Shown: positions 34,322-44,753 of the stretch, piece by piece | How positions within the stretch are numbered: position 1 is the first letter of the stretch | Layout of the letters: each line of letters opens with the position of its first letter | Assembly (NCBI GenBank): GCA_947311845.1 | Contig: CAMZMU010000089.1 | Coordinates: forward strand, 26,511,431 to 26,575,430 | Direction of reading: 5' to 3' | Length of the DNA: 64,000 nucleotides | From: Poa pratensis | Lineage: Eukaryota > Streptophyta > Magnoliopsida > Poales > Poaceae | The notes under the pieces: model-generated | What the model saw: only the letters and a program-made list of their open reading frames with translations | Told to the model about the DNA's origin: nothing | The model's database searches: none | Translations under genes and position numbers: made by a program

Positions 34322-34776
34322 CGATTAAATGAAGCATTGAGTTTCATAAATCCATATTTAACATTAATGAAACATCCAGCATCTTTCAGGAAAGATCTAC
34401 CAAGAACTATGTTACTAGGAGATTTTGCCAGAGCCACAAAGTCAATAGGAATGGTTTTATTTTGCATGGTAATTAACTTGAACATTATTAATTCTCCCTA
34501 GACTCTTGGTAATGGTACCATCCGCGTGAAAGTGAAAAGCTGGGTACTCAAGCATATTATCAATTTTTAGAATATCATACACCATCTTTGGCATAATAGA
34601 CATAGTGGAACAAAGATCACACTAGGCAAGAAATTTTTCACTACCAATCTTAATTTCAATAAAAGATTCCAGTCATTTTTTAATGCAGCAAGGGGCTGAT
34701 CCTCTTTTGGATTATGGTTCTTATCCAAATTCAGATTGTTAATGGATTTCACTGTTTTATCCAGCCTTTCAATTAT
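34322..34776 (-). mobile_element. Gypsy retrotransposon remnant (gag-protease region)
   Basis: The minus-strand frame contains IDFVALAKSPSNIVLGRSFL and DAGCFINVKYGFMKLN, which correspond to the C-terminal part of a retroviral-type aspartic protease of Gypsy elements (compare IFGRPFLNTCGAVIDCK in the element at 57058). Further upstream on the same strand (34779-34567) is charged, broken sequence. No LTRs were found; the CACTA start at 34777 interrupts it. Confidence 0.7.
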
Positions 34777-35147
34777 CACTACCAGGAAACTGCCTTTCTA
34801 TGGAATGGCATTTTGTGGCGCACCAAACAGTGCATGCGCCACTAAAAAGATTCAGGGGTGCGCCACAGAATGTGGGCTTTCAGTGGCGCACGCGCACGCA
34901 GGCAGATGCGCCACAGAAAATGGGTGGGCCCCACCACCAATCATTGGATTACGTATTCTGGGGTCATTTCTGTGGCGCATGCGCATAGATGCGCCAAAGA
35001 AATATACATTTCTGTGGCGCATCTGTGAGCATGCGCCACAGAAAACATGGCGGGGCCCACACCAATTATTGGTGGGAACAACATTCTGTGGCGCATGGGG
35101 GAGCATGCGCCACAGAAAGTAGGAATCCTGGTAGTTTCCTGGTAGTG
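34777..35147. repeat. CACTA-like terminal pair, possible mini-CACTA
   Basis: CACTACCAGGAAAC at 34777 is mirrored by GTTTCCTGGTAGTG ending at 35147, so this 371-bp block has both CACTA-type inverted ends around subterminal repeats. The flanking triplets TAT and ATC do not match, so an independent insertion is not proven. The right-end motif GTAGTTTC(C/A)TGGTAGTGATCTT recurs at about 35187, showing a local duplication. Confidence 0.55.
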
Positions 35148-36101
35148 ATCTTTCCCACTAAAAAGTAGGAATCCTGGTAGGAATCCTGGTAGTTTCATGG
35201 TAGTGATCTTTCCCATAAAAAGATTATGTGGCCCATGCGCCACAGAATGGCTTTCCCAGATGTACAAAAGGGGCACGCCCTCCTTTCCCCTACCCATTTG
35301 TTCTTCTTCCTCCTCCATCTAGCTCGTCTTCCTCCTCCCTCCCATCCCATTTTGCCCATACTTTTCTCCATTTTTTGTAGTTAAAACTATTTTGGTTGAT
35401 AGATAATTGTTGAGCGCCGGGAGGCTCTCCATATATACTCTCCTCCTCTCTCCCACATCTCTTTTTCTCCACTATTTTCTCTCCAACACCACACACTCTC
35501 TCGTCTATCGCGGTCACGTGTCGACAACGAATCTACTAGGTGAGGAAAGTTGGATGGACATGCATATGCATGTTTTGTGTGGCCGGCGGTGTGTGTGGAT
35601 GTTTGTATGTTGTAGGTGAAGTTTGCATGATGGCATGACGATGATTATACATGAAGCTTGTGTGTTGTGCATGAATTGGTCCGGAAGAAACTTTTTGTTG
35701 TTGCTTGCGCTGGCGTGGTGCATGGATGTTTGCCGAAATGTTGATTAATTTCCATTCGGCAAATTTTTGCACTACCCATATGTCATACTTTTAAGAGAGG
35801 TCATGCCGAATTTTTTCGGCGACCTTGCATGCATGTGTGTGTCTGTGTGTGCATGTTGCGGTTCTAATTATATACTCTCGTTTCTGCTCTATGTATACCG
35901 CGTAGTCAACCATGGTCATCATGATGAGCTCCGGTCGAATCAGTAGATACAAGGAAGAAGCGAAGGCGGACATGATTCGGTGCAACAGGCGCCAGATAAG
36001 ATGTCCATGTCGAAAATGCAAACTTGTGAGGTGGATCGACCCTGATTCTGGACAATTGGAGGATCACCTGCTCAGGCGCGGTTTCATGCTGTAACAAGAC
36101 G

Positions 36102-36233
36102 GACAAGATCATCATGACGAAGGAGATGCCGGCGGACAAGATCATCATGACGAAGGAGATGCTGGCGGACAAGATCATCATGACGAAGGAGATGCCGGCG
36201 GACAAGATCATCATGACGAAGGAGATGCCGGTG
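36102..36233 (+). repeat. 33-bp minisatellite, four units, coding
   Basis: Four tandem units of GACAAGATCATCATGACGAA plus 13 more bases, with only two or three single-base differences. In the transposase frame each unit gives an 11-aa His/Asp-rich repeat (GQDHHDEGDAG). The length is a multiple of three, so the array does not break the frame. Confidence 0.95.
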
Positions 36234-36545
36234 GTGGCGCGAACACGCAGACCCCGCTAACTTCGGCCTTGCAGGACGCTCATGTTCAAGAACTGCTCCT
36301 CAAGGAGACGAGCAACGCCAGAGCTGCAGCCAGAGAGAAAGCCAAGCTGGCGCAAATGGAGATAGACGGGAAGACTCCGTTGTATCCTGGGTGCCGGCCC
36401 CAGGATACGCGTTTGCAAGTAACGCTTGATGCTCTGGAGATGAAGGCGGAAAACAGATGGACCGACGTGAGCTTCGACAAGAACATGAAATTCATGCACG
36501 ATATTCTCCCCAAGGGGAACACATTGCCAAGTAGTATCGAGGAGG

Positions 36546-38292
36546 TGATGGCCCTTCACGTAGTTACCTGCGTGAAAAGTAAATGGGTTAGGTTGAGACT
36601 CTAAGTGCAGAGTGTGTAGTAAGTGGAAGACGTGTTTTCCCCACGAGGGGTGACTCGAGGGTTTAATATCGAACTCTCGGGGAATCAGTAGTGAAGATTT
36701 ATCTTTCCTATCCTTCTTTTTGTTACCTACAAAACAAAGTAAATATTTTGGTCCTCAACCTCACCTAGTGGTTGTCAAGCACAAGGTGTGAGAATGATAT
36801 CAAGATAATATGCAATGCAAACAAGAAATAAATATGCAATAATGGTAAATAAATATGCAAGGATGGTGGTAGCAATGATAAATGATATTTTTGGGTTTTA
36901 TATGAAGAATGCAAGATGTAAAAGTGTTTTTGTATTTTCGGATTTTTAAATGGCAGAAAATGGAAAAGTGGTAAAAGTTGTTGGAAAGGTGTTTCTTATG
37001 ATTAAAAATGGACCGGGGTTCATGGTTTCACAAATGCACTCTCTTTTTAATAAAGTGGTAGACAATGGAACACTAGATTTGACATATGAGATTGCAACAC
37101 AACAGTTTAATGACAAGTTATAATTATATGGGCATCACGTCCTAACATAGAGACCTTTTGGTTATTAGTCTCTCTTATACTCCACCAAGATGCGAACAAA
37201 ATCATAACACCTCAGTAATTAAGATAACTCAGAGTATAGCAATAAGTATCATGACATGAAGTTAAAATAAGAACATGCTAGATCTAGTCATGGAGGAAGT
37301 GGCAATGGTCACACCCACATCTCCGGTAGCATGGTATTTGTTTTTATCCCTAGTGAGGCAACAAAATAAGGTAGAGATACCCAAGTGGATCGCAGAACTT
37401 TCTCTCACGTTCACTGCACTAGCCACCCCCCGTTACTCCAACTAATGCACACGTTCCCCCTCACACGCTCTCATAAACATGCTTGATCATGACAAGTAAA
37501 TAAGAACGGGGTACATAATATGCATCTACTTTCATAACTAAAACAAAACCATTGCAATCTCAAACATATATTAACTCATAAAAAGATCCACCACAAAGGT
37601 ATTACATAGATAACTGTAATCATGTTCAACAACTCATACGGTACTAATTAGTGAAGCTCAAGAGAGAGATACATAAATTACTTCCACAAACCCATAGTCC
37701 AGAGGTGGACTACTCCCTCTTCATCATGGAGACGGTGGAGCAGTCGTTGGAGAAGATGGAGACCACACCGGCAGCGCCCCGCCGGAGTTTTCCCCCTCCA
37801 ATCTACAGCTCCAGGTCTCTGTTTCGGTGTTTCTGTGTTTCTGCGGCGCTCCCTCCAGAGAACGTCGAGGGATAATTTTTATAGGCGTTTTTAGTTCAAA
37901 ACGGAGTCGGTGGAGAAAAGATCGACGGCAACGGAGCGTCGAGGCCCAATTGGAGGGGTCCCACGCGGCCAGTTACAGGGGCCGCGTGGGCCCACCTCTT
38001 TTGGCCCTCGGGGCTCCGCTTGTTCGCTTCCTTCGCCCCCAAGTCTTGTTCCTTCCAAAAAATGATGCTCGTAAATTTCCAGGTCATTTGGACGTCGTTT
38101 GGGTCCCTGAAACATTAAAATATAGAAATAGGGTTTTCTGCCTGCGCAGGGTTAATTCCATAAAAAATAGGAAACATGTCAAATATTCCCAAAATCATTA
38201 TAAAACAGTGATATAACCCTTATATGATGCAAATATGACTGGAATATAAGTAAAAATAATGCAAAGTTCATGTATGCATTTTACATGCATCA
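36546..38292. mobile_element. solo LTR, 1747 bp, inside the CACTA transposase gene
   Basis: It starts TGATGGCC and ends TGCATCA, giving TGATG/CATCA inverted ends, and is flanked by a 5-bp duplication GGAGG (36541-36545, 38293-38297). Deleting the block and one GGAGG joins GAGGAG to GCCAAGAAA in the transposase frame (EE-AKK). No PBS, gag or pol lies inside, so it is a solo LTR left by LTR-LTR recombination, or less likely a small non-autonomous element. The orientation of the parent element is not determined. Confidence 0.9.
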
Positions 38293-40341
38293 GGAGGCCA
38301 AGAAAGTCGTGTGCCCTCTTGTTCTACCGCACGTCAAATACCACGCCTGCATCAATGATTGCGTAATTTATCGGGGCGATTACAAGGACATGACCACATG
38401 TCCGGTGTGCGGCCACGGACGGTATAAGAGTGGGAACAAGAAAAATCCTCGAAAAGTGATATGGTACTTTCCTATCACTCCCCGTCTGCAGCGGTATTTC
38501 ATGGACCCTAAGGAAGCAAAGCTCATGCAATGGCACGCGGAAAGGGAGAAGCCCGAAGAAGATCCGGAGAAGGGCAGGATCCTGACGCACCCTTCAGACG
38601 CTAGCAATTGGGAAGCATTGGACATCGCCTTCGAAGATTTCGGGGGCGACGCAAGGAACGCCAGGCTGGGTATGAGCACCGATGGACTAAATCCGTTCGG
38701 CAACCAGAGTAGCACACATAGCACCTGGCCCGTGTTTGTATGGCCTTACAACCTTCCCCCGTGGCTGTGCACGAAGCAAAAGTGAATACACATGAGTATT
38801 CTCATTCAGGGGCCGAAACAACCAGGTATCGACATACATCTGTATCTCGGGCTGTTGAAAGAGGAGTCAGCCACGTTGTGGGAGAGGCCAGCCCGTACGT
38901 GGAATGCCTACACTGGAGATTATTTCGATATGAGAGCCGCGTTGCTCACGACGGTGCAGGACTATCCTGGTTGCTCATATGTATCGGCCCAGGTGGGCCA
39001 CGGATTCTGCGCATGTGTCCGTGATACGCTGTTTGGCATTTGCAACTTTTTCGACGTCATCAACAGGAAATCGATCGGCGTGAGGCAGCTCCACAGGCTA
39101 CAGGAAGAGATCGTGGTGATACTATGCGAGCTCGAGATTTACTTCCCGCCCGCATTCTTTGACATCTGCGTGCATCTCCTTCTCCATGTCGTTGATGACA
39201 TCCTGCAGGTCGGGCCGACGTTCCTGCACTACATGATGCCGTTCGAAAGGCAGAACGGTGTCATGAAAGGATACGTTCGCAACAGGTCCCGTCTAGACGC
39301 AAGCATGGCCAAGGGCTTTCTAACCTACGAGTGCATCTCCTTCTGTCAGAGTTATCTAAGCACCGAGAACCAGGATGTTGGTCTGCCCACCAGGACGCAC
39401 CTCGGCAGGCTCGCTGGATTTGGTCACCGCGAGGGCTACCGCTCACTCCCTATCGGCATTCGTGGTCGACGCGATGACTTCGACAGGGCTCACCGGGTCG
39501 CGTTACAACACTTACAATTGATCGAACCTTGGGTGAAAAAGCACATAAACTTAATCGAGAAGAATTACATCGACCTGGGCCGGCCGAGGAAGAAGGGAGA
39601 CGTAACCAGAGAGCACAACTCCAGCTTCACGAGTTGGTTCAAGAAAAGGCAACTGCTTGAAGCACAGCGCAAAAAGCCATCTACGGAAGATGAAAAAGTC
39701 ATATTCTCCTTATCACAGGGCCCCGGACACGACGTAAGGACCTACCAGTCGTACGACATCAGCGGTTTCAGATTCTGCACCGAGGAAAAGGACAGGAATA
39801 GCGATATCAAAACTCAGGAGTAACTATGCTATCCTACGGTGATGACGAGGCTACTGTCAAGCAAAGATACTTTGGAAGGATCGAGGAGATATGGGACCTC
39901 AACTACTATGGAGAGTCGGTGCCAATGTTCCGTGTGAGATGGGCCAAGGATGTCGTCAAAGAAGGCCGGTATTTCACCATCATGGTAATACCCGATGCCA
40001 AATCGAAGAACGCCTCCGCGAAAAATGAGCCATGGGTACTCGCTAGCCAAGTTGAGCAATGCTTCTTCATTACCGACCCGTCAAAGACTAGCCATGTTGT
40101 CGTGAGGAGGGGCAAGAGGAGCATCATCGGAATGGAAGGAGACGCCAACGAGGAAGACTTGGATAAGAACGGCGATCCGAAGATCGAGGAGGAATTCGAC
40201 AAGTACTTCGACATGCCTACTACTAGTAGAGAAAGAAGGAAGACCTCCCTACCTACTAAAGGTTGTCCGTTCACGCGAAGAAATCTGAAGGTGCCCGGCC
40301 TAAAGTATTCAACCGCCAAGAAGGGAAAAAAGAGAAGCTAG

Positions 40342-40644
40342 CTCGGAATCGGCTGGGACGAAGAAGACTTTTTTTGTGTATTAATTTGTGTGTGTGTGAG
40401 ACTTTGTGTGTGAGACCATTATTTTATTTAAAGACGAAGAAGACTTTTTTTTGTGTATTATATGTATATCATGAATAAAATAATGGTCTACTAACAATTG
40501 TGTGTATATTCTTTTCTTTAAAATGTGTGTATGTTCTTTCTTTAAATATAACCAAAAATGTTTTTTTTAAGAATAACAAATGTGTTTGTGTTCTTTATTT
40601 AAATTTAACCAAAAATATATTTTTTTAAAGAAAAAAAAATGTGG
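40342..40644. repeat. TG-rich low-complexity stretch with local duplications
   Basis: Follows the transposase stop. GACGAAGAAGACTTTTTT occurs twice (about 40357 and 40433) and a TTCTTTAAAT-type block with AACCAAAAAT also occurs twice (about 40540 and 40595), together with several short (TG)n runs. Non-coding. Confidence 0.7.
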
Positions 40645-40711
40645 GATAGCCAGGATTCGAACCTGGGTGCCCCAAGTTTTGTGTGTGTGTGAACCATTGG
40701 GCTATGCTGGT
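40645..40711 (-). other. tRNA-like relic with A and B boxes
   Basis: On the minus strand TAGCCCAATGG (A box, 40704-40694) and GGTTCGAATCC (B box, 40663-40653) lie 41 bp apart, and the T arm CCAGG-TTCGAAT-CCTGG pairs perfectly. The 3' acceptor half (CTATCCC) does not pair with the 5' side (ACCAGCA), and the anticodon region has become a (CA)n run. It is therefore a decayed tRNA or a tRNA-derived SINE head, not a working tRNA gene. Confidence 0.4.
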
Positions 40712-40754
40712 GTGCTTGTCACATAACAGGTAGCAGTTGTTTTTAGCACTTTTA

Positions 40755-40845
40755 GACACGAAATTCTGTGGCGCATCTGCTGCGGGATGCGCCACAGAAT
40801 CTGGAACTTCTGTGGCGCATCCCTCCGCGGATGCGGCACAGAATT
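40755..40845. repeat. CACTA subterminal-type inverted repeats
   Basis: TTCTGTGGCGCATCTGC and GGATGCGCCACAGAATC form one hairpin pair, and TTCTGTGGCGCATCCC with GGATGCGGCACAGAA a second. The same motif family lies next to the left CACTA end. Its presence between the two CACTA genes is unusual and may mark a former element end. Confidence 0.7.
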
Positions 40846-42261
40846 TTTTCCTCCCACTTACATGTGGGGCCGCCCCCGCGCCTGCCTCTTTCTTCTCCAA
40901 TTCGCCAAACCTTTCTTCCCCCACTTCCAACCGCCGCCACCGACCGCCCCAACTCGCCACCCCGCCGCGCTCGACCCCGCACCCCGCCACTGACGGCCAG
41001 GAGCTCCTCCACCGCCACCCGCAACGGCGCCGCCGCCGACGGCCTTGATCGACGCCGTCCCGCGCGCATCTGGAGGTTGCAGGCGCGCTTCGAGGAGGAC
41101 ACGCGCCCGGGTTCCAAGTTCGATTCAGTCTTGGATTCTTTCTCGGAGGGTAATACTCCAAATCCTTGCTTTCTTGGTTTCTGTTACAAGGTGCGTCAAA
41201 TCCTTGCTTTGGCGATTCTTGATTTGTTCGTTGCTCCCAAATGCATGGACTCGGGATTTTCTAGGTTTATATCAGTTATTCCACCGTCAAAATATTTGAT
41301 CCTGACAAAATATTTCATCTTAAGGCTATCATCAGTTACCTAGTTGATTGGTGTGGATGTCGTGTCTCTGATCAATTTGATCCTGGTTCCTTGTTCTGCT
41401 GGGTACGATTAAGGTTTCTTTTAGTACTCGTTGAACTTAAAGCAGCTGACGAGAAAAGTCCAAAGATTCTCCTAAATTGGCATGGAAAGCTTTCTTTTTT
41501 GTCCATTGGAGTTAGTAAGCAGCTTGGATTAGTTGCATTTCTCTTTATCATAGTGCTAATGGGAATAGTGCACAAACATGAATTTGTATAAACCATCATG
41601 TTACAAGTAATGCCCAATAACAACTAAATAGAGTACCAGGCTGCTTTTGCAAAAGGGCAGAGGAAAAATAAATGCATTTCATCCTCATCTCCTCCACATC
41701 TAGAGCAATTGGAATTTATACGAGTAGTAAAAGGGACATAGTTGCTTGCTTAGTGCTAGGTTAGTGCTTGCTGTTAGGTTAGTTGCTAGGTTAGTGCTGC
41801 TGCTGTTAGGTTAGTTTTACTTGTATTTTTTACTTGTATTTTTTTTAGTTGTTGTTAAGACAAATTCATGTAATGCTCCTATTTTTAAGGTTAAGTTTAA
41901 TTAACTAATGCATTATTTTGCCGTATGCAGGAAATTTAGAAGACGAACCTCCACGTTCTTTCAGGTGAGATGTGGATGTGGCGGCTTCATGCTTTCGAAA
42001 TGCTCCAAAGTTGGTACTTTGGAGCATGTGTTCTGTGCTACCACGACCATCGTGTCGTGGTTGTTTGTGCTCTGACCATCGTGTCGTGGAGATGCCGTCC
42101 GAAGATGCCGGCCGGAGATGTGGATATTTTTGTGAAATCTATGCAGGTACCCCGAGACCCTTGAGATTGCCGGAACGTCGATTAACTTCCGTTCCGACAA
42201 ATTCGGGTACTCCATATGTCCCGTTTTTAGCAAAAGTCATGCCGAATTTTTTCATCAATCT
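40846..42261 (+). other. probable 5' part of the second CACTA gene
   Basis: A proline/arginine-rich GC block (40870-41110) is followed by AT-rich sequence with intron-like character. A plausible exon lies near 41933-41965 after GCAG. Frames are short and broken and I could not join them with confidence to the better exons from 42262. Confidence 0.35.
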
Positions 42262-43449
42262 ATCCTGCACCTAGAGGGCCTCCTTCTTAAAGACAAGTAT
42301 CCAAATTACCTGGTGTTCACGGTCCAAGTGCCAATGGATGATGAGTTCGACTTCGTCCGTGAAGCCCCCGCGGATCTGTTCTTCATAGCGTACGAGGACG
42401 TCTTCAATCTATTTCACTTTAAACGGTTGAACTATAACTTGGTCCGCCTGTACGCGCTCAATGCGGCGATGAAGATCTCGAGAGATAATCTCCTGCACGT
42501 CGCGGTAGCGGATCCCTCCTACATGCGTGACAGCCAGCTGGTGGAAGGATCAAGGACACGGACCAGGGCGACGGAGTACCTCGAGAGGTTCATGCTGAAA
42601 AACAAGAGGAAGAACAGCCTTCTTGTGCCTTTCTTTCTCGAGTAAGTACACATCCGCTCGCCGCCGTCGTAACTTATGCTTTCTTATCGATTTCTTCCAT
42701 TGCTGATCCTTTTCAACATTCCGTTTCAATTGTGTTGAGCAGGGACACGTTCTGCATCCTCATCGTCCAAAACCCGGGGTGGTCCCTTGCCACTTATTTC
42801 GACTCGGGGAGTGTGCAGAGGAAGAAAGACTACACCAGAATAAAGGGTGTTCTCGATGATGCTATCGAGGGCTACGCCCAAAAGGGAGACGCCTTCGAAA
42901 ATAAGTCGGAAGCTTTTACGAAAGACAAGAAGCACCGGTTCAAGCATGTGACCGAGTTCCATTGCCTCAAGCAGCAGCCTGGCAGCGTGAAGGATGCCTT
43001 CTACGCCCTCCATCAACTTAAAGGGTATGTCCGAGATGCAGAGCAATTGAGGATGCCATCTTGTATGCGAGATTGGGTCAAACTTGACGAGAAGCTCACC
43101 GATGCTGATATTAGAGAAGACTTCCATCGCATCCAGACAAAGTTATCCGAAATCATCGTCGAAGATGTCAACACAGTAGGGGGGCCTTGAACTACCGCGA
43201 CCGAGGTAGGATGTATTATAAAAGAAAGTCTTGCCTCACTCGCAAGAAGTGCTTCTTTATTTTCTTTTATTATAGACTTATCCACTTAGATGAATAAATC
43301 ATACTTTATTTGTATTATTAACCAATATATATCCCAATCCATCTCCAGGGTTGTGCCAGAGGGACATCGAAGAACGCCTAGAGTTGCAGAATGACGACAG
43401 GACGTGGACGACGAAAGAGATGTATAAACCGTTCCCGGCGCCGCTCTAG
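42262..43449 (+). pseudogene. second CACTA gene, Ulp1 (C48)-like protein without the catalytic residues
   Basis: Exons by hand: about 42262-42641 (donor GTAAGT), 42743 to about 43203, and 43349-43449 ending in TAG. The first has VPMDDEFDFVREAPADLFFI and NYNLVRLYALNAAMKISRDN. The second reads LEDTFCILIV, WSLATYFDSGS, KKDYTRIKGVLDDAI and CLKQQPGSVKDAFYALHQLK. The layout recalls the Ulp1-like cysteine protease ORF of plant CACTA elements, whose C-terminal motif normally has Q..PG..LCGYYVC. Here LCG is replaced by KDA and the His position by NPGW, so no protease activity is expected. A one-base slip in the G run at about 43180 gives an early TGA (43188); the last exon (RDIEERLELQNDDRTWTTKE) continues in the shifted frame. 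Confidence 0.65.
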
Positions 43450-43531
43450 AAGAAGGCTCCATGATCGTCGTGCTCCCGCTCTTGCTCACCATCATCGCCG
43501 ATGTACTCGATTTGATCCTAGTGTAGGCGGT

Positions 43532-44753
43532 TGATACGTCCAAAACGTATCTATAATTTTTGATTGTTTCATATTAATATTATGCCTTTGACACTTGTTT
43601 TTATATTAAGTTTATGATTTATTTGGACTAACCTATTAATAGTTGCAAAAGTGCACAATGTTCTTGTTTTACTCTTTGATGTGTAGGAATTATCAAAAAT
43701 ACAAGAGGAAACCTTGTTGGAGTCGAATTGGGACTTTCCTGAAATCTGTCTGAAAACTCTTTTTAAAGATTGTCACGTTACGGGTCGAAGACGGCGTCAA
43801 ACGGAAATCTTGCCGAATACAACGTTGCAGGAAATTTTCCGCCGAACGTTCTAGACATAAAATTCGCCTGATTCCGAGTCCGGACGGCCGAGATAAGCCC
43901 GATTTACTGCAACCCTAGATGGGATGACGGGAATCCGAGAAGCTATATAAAGGGAGAAAACCTAACTCGTGGAGCACACCCCATACCCACGAATTTGCAA
44001 CCACCAAAGCCACGTTTTTGCCTCCCCCATGGATCCCATCTCCATGGGGGAGGGCTCCCAAGAAGCCATGAAGGAGGGAGGCTAAGGGGCGGCGCCCCCC
44101 ATGATGCCGGCGGCGGGGAAGGAGCTCCCCGCGCCGCCGCCCTGCGCCACCGCGCTGCCTCTACGCCGTCTTCACCGCCATCTCCATCACCAACTCCTCC
44201 TTGTATTCAGTGGTTCATCCTCCCACAAACCTCTGTACCGTCCTATGTAAACATGTTGTTTGATGCTATAATATTTATCCTATGATCTATGACATGTTTG
44301 TGTAGTTTATTTGTCTTTTGATTGCTTGGTTGAATGTCTTTGGTTCATTAGAGTTGTATGTTGATATGGTACTGTCTTTTGGTGTCCATTATACTTGTGC
44401 GCGCATGGATCAACATCACGGGGTTGGTAATATTTGTAAACGAAGGGGAGTCCTGCCAGAGTGACAGAAATCTAAGGGCGCGAACCGGTTAGTTACACGT
44501 ATGAGAGTAAGAGGACCATAAACTTAAGGCTATGGTTGGGGAAACATTAATGCATTGTTAGTATTCGCGGATGCTTTCTAACAATCCAATCATATAGTAC
44601 TTGTAATCCCAAGTAGTGGAGTGCATGTATATTTAGCCTCTCTCACATAGAAAACTGCATCGAAGACAATGAACCCGATATATTTGGTAATTAATCTTGG
44701 GCAAAGCCATCACAATTATCACCACTTTTCCACACTCATGGTACTGTTAGTTC
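43532..44753 (+). mobile_element. 5' part of a Gypsy-type LTR, truncated by a nested insertion
   Basis: It begins TGATACGTCCAAAACG, a TG start preceded by CACTA sequence, with a TATA box CTATATAAAGG at 43942. The later part, including the AGAGTGACAGAAA and CTTAAGGCTATGGTTGG blocks, resembles the LTR at 57058-58405 (GGAGTGACAGAAACC, TTAAGGCTGTGG), so both belong to related families. At 44754 the next retrotransposon starts and the LTR end is displaced outside the window. The expected target duplication is GCGGT (43527-43531). Confidence 0.75.

Larger units (their letters stand above)
35912..40341 (+). pseudogene. CACTA TNP2-type transposase gene, heavily decayed
   Basis: The frame from ATG 35912 has the transposase-associated motif RCPCRKCKLVRW then LEDHLLRRGF, an in-frame TAA (36092-36094), four copies of an acidic 11-aa repeat (GQDHHDEGDAG) and GKTPLYPGCRPQDTRLQVTL. 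A solo LTR then interrupts codon 212; across it SSIEE continues as AKKVVCPLVLPHVKYHACIN, TCPVCGHGRYK and FPITPRLQRYF. An in-frame TGA follows (38783-38785), then SILIQGPKQPG. Near 39010 the sequence jumps from GHGFCACVRDT to LFGICNFFDVINRKSIGVRQ; family members have several hundred residues there, so the central catalytic part appears deleted. The rest (FLHYMMPFERQNGVMKGYVR) ends with a one-base frameshift near 39805, after which the DUF4216-type tail (MLSYGD to the TAG at 40339) continues. Such proteins mobilise CACTA ends; this one cannot. Confidence 0.9.
34777..43531 (+). mobile_element. CACTA (En/Spm) transposon, left end and genes present, right end not in place
   Basis: The left terminus is CACTACCAGGAAACTGCC, followed by subterminal repeats built on CTGTGGCGCAT and its complement ATGCGCCACAG (34810-35120, again 35225-35246 and 40755-40840). 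Plus-strand genes: a TNP2-type transposase relic (35912-40341) and a second ORF (about 42262-43449). A solo LTR is inserted at 36546-38292. At 43532 an LTR retrotransposon cuts the element, and the 3' CACTA end would lie beyond the window. Promoter-like sequence with CCATATATACTC is near 35429. Confidence 0.85.

Noticed and set aside
36102..36233. possible CRISPR-like array
   Set aside because: Direct 33-bp repeats without spacers, in frame within a transposase gene of a plant genome; a coding minisatellite.
40645..40711. functional tRNA gene
   Set aside because: The acceptor stem does not pair and the anticodon arm is replaced by a CA repeat; reported only as a relic.
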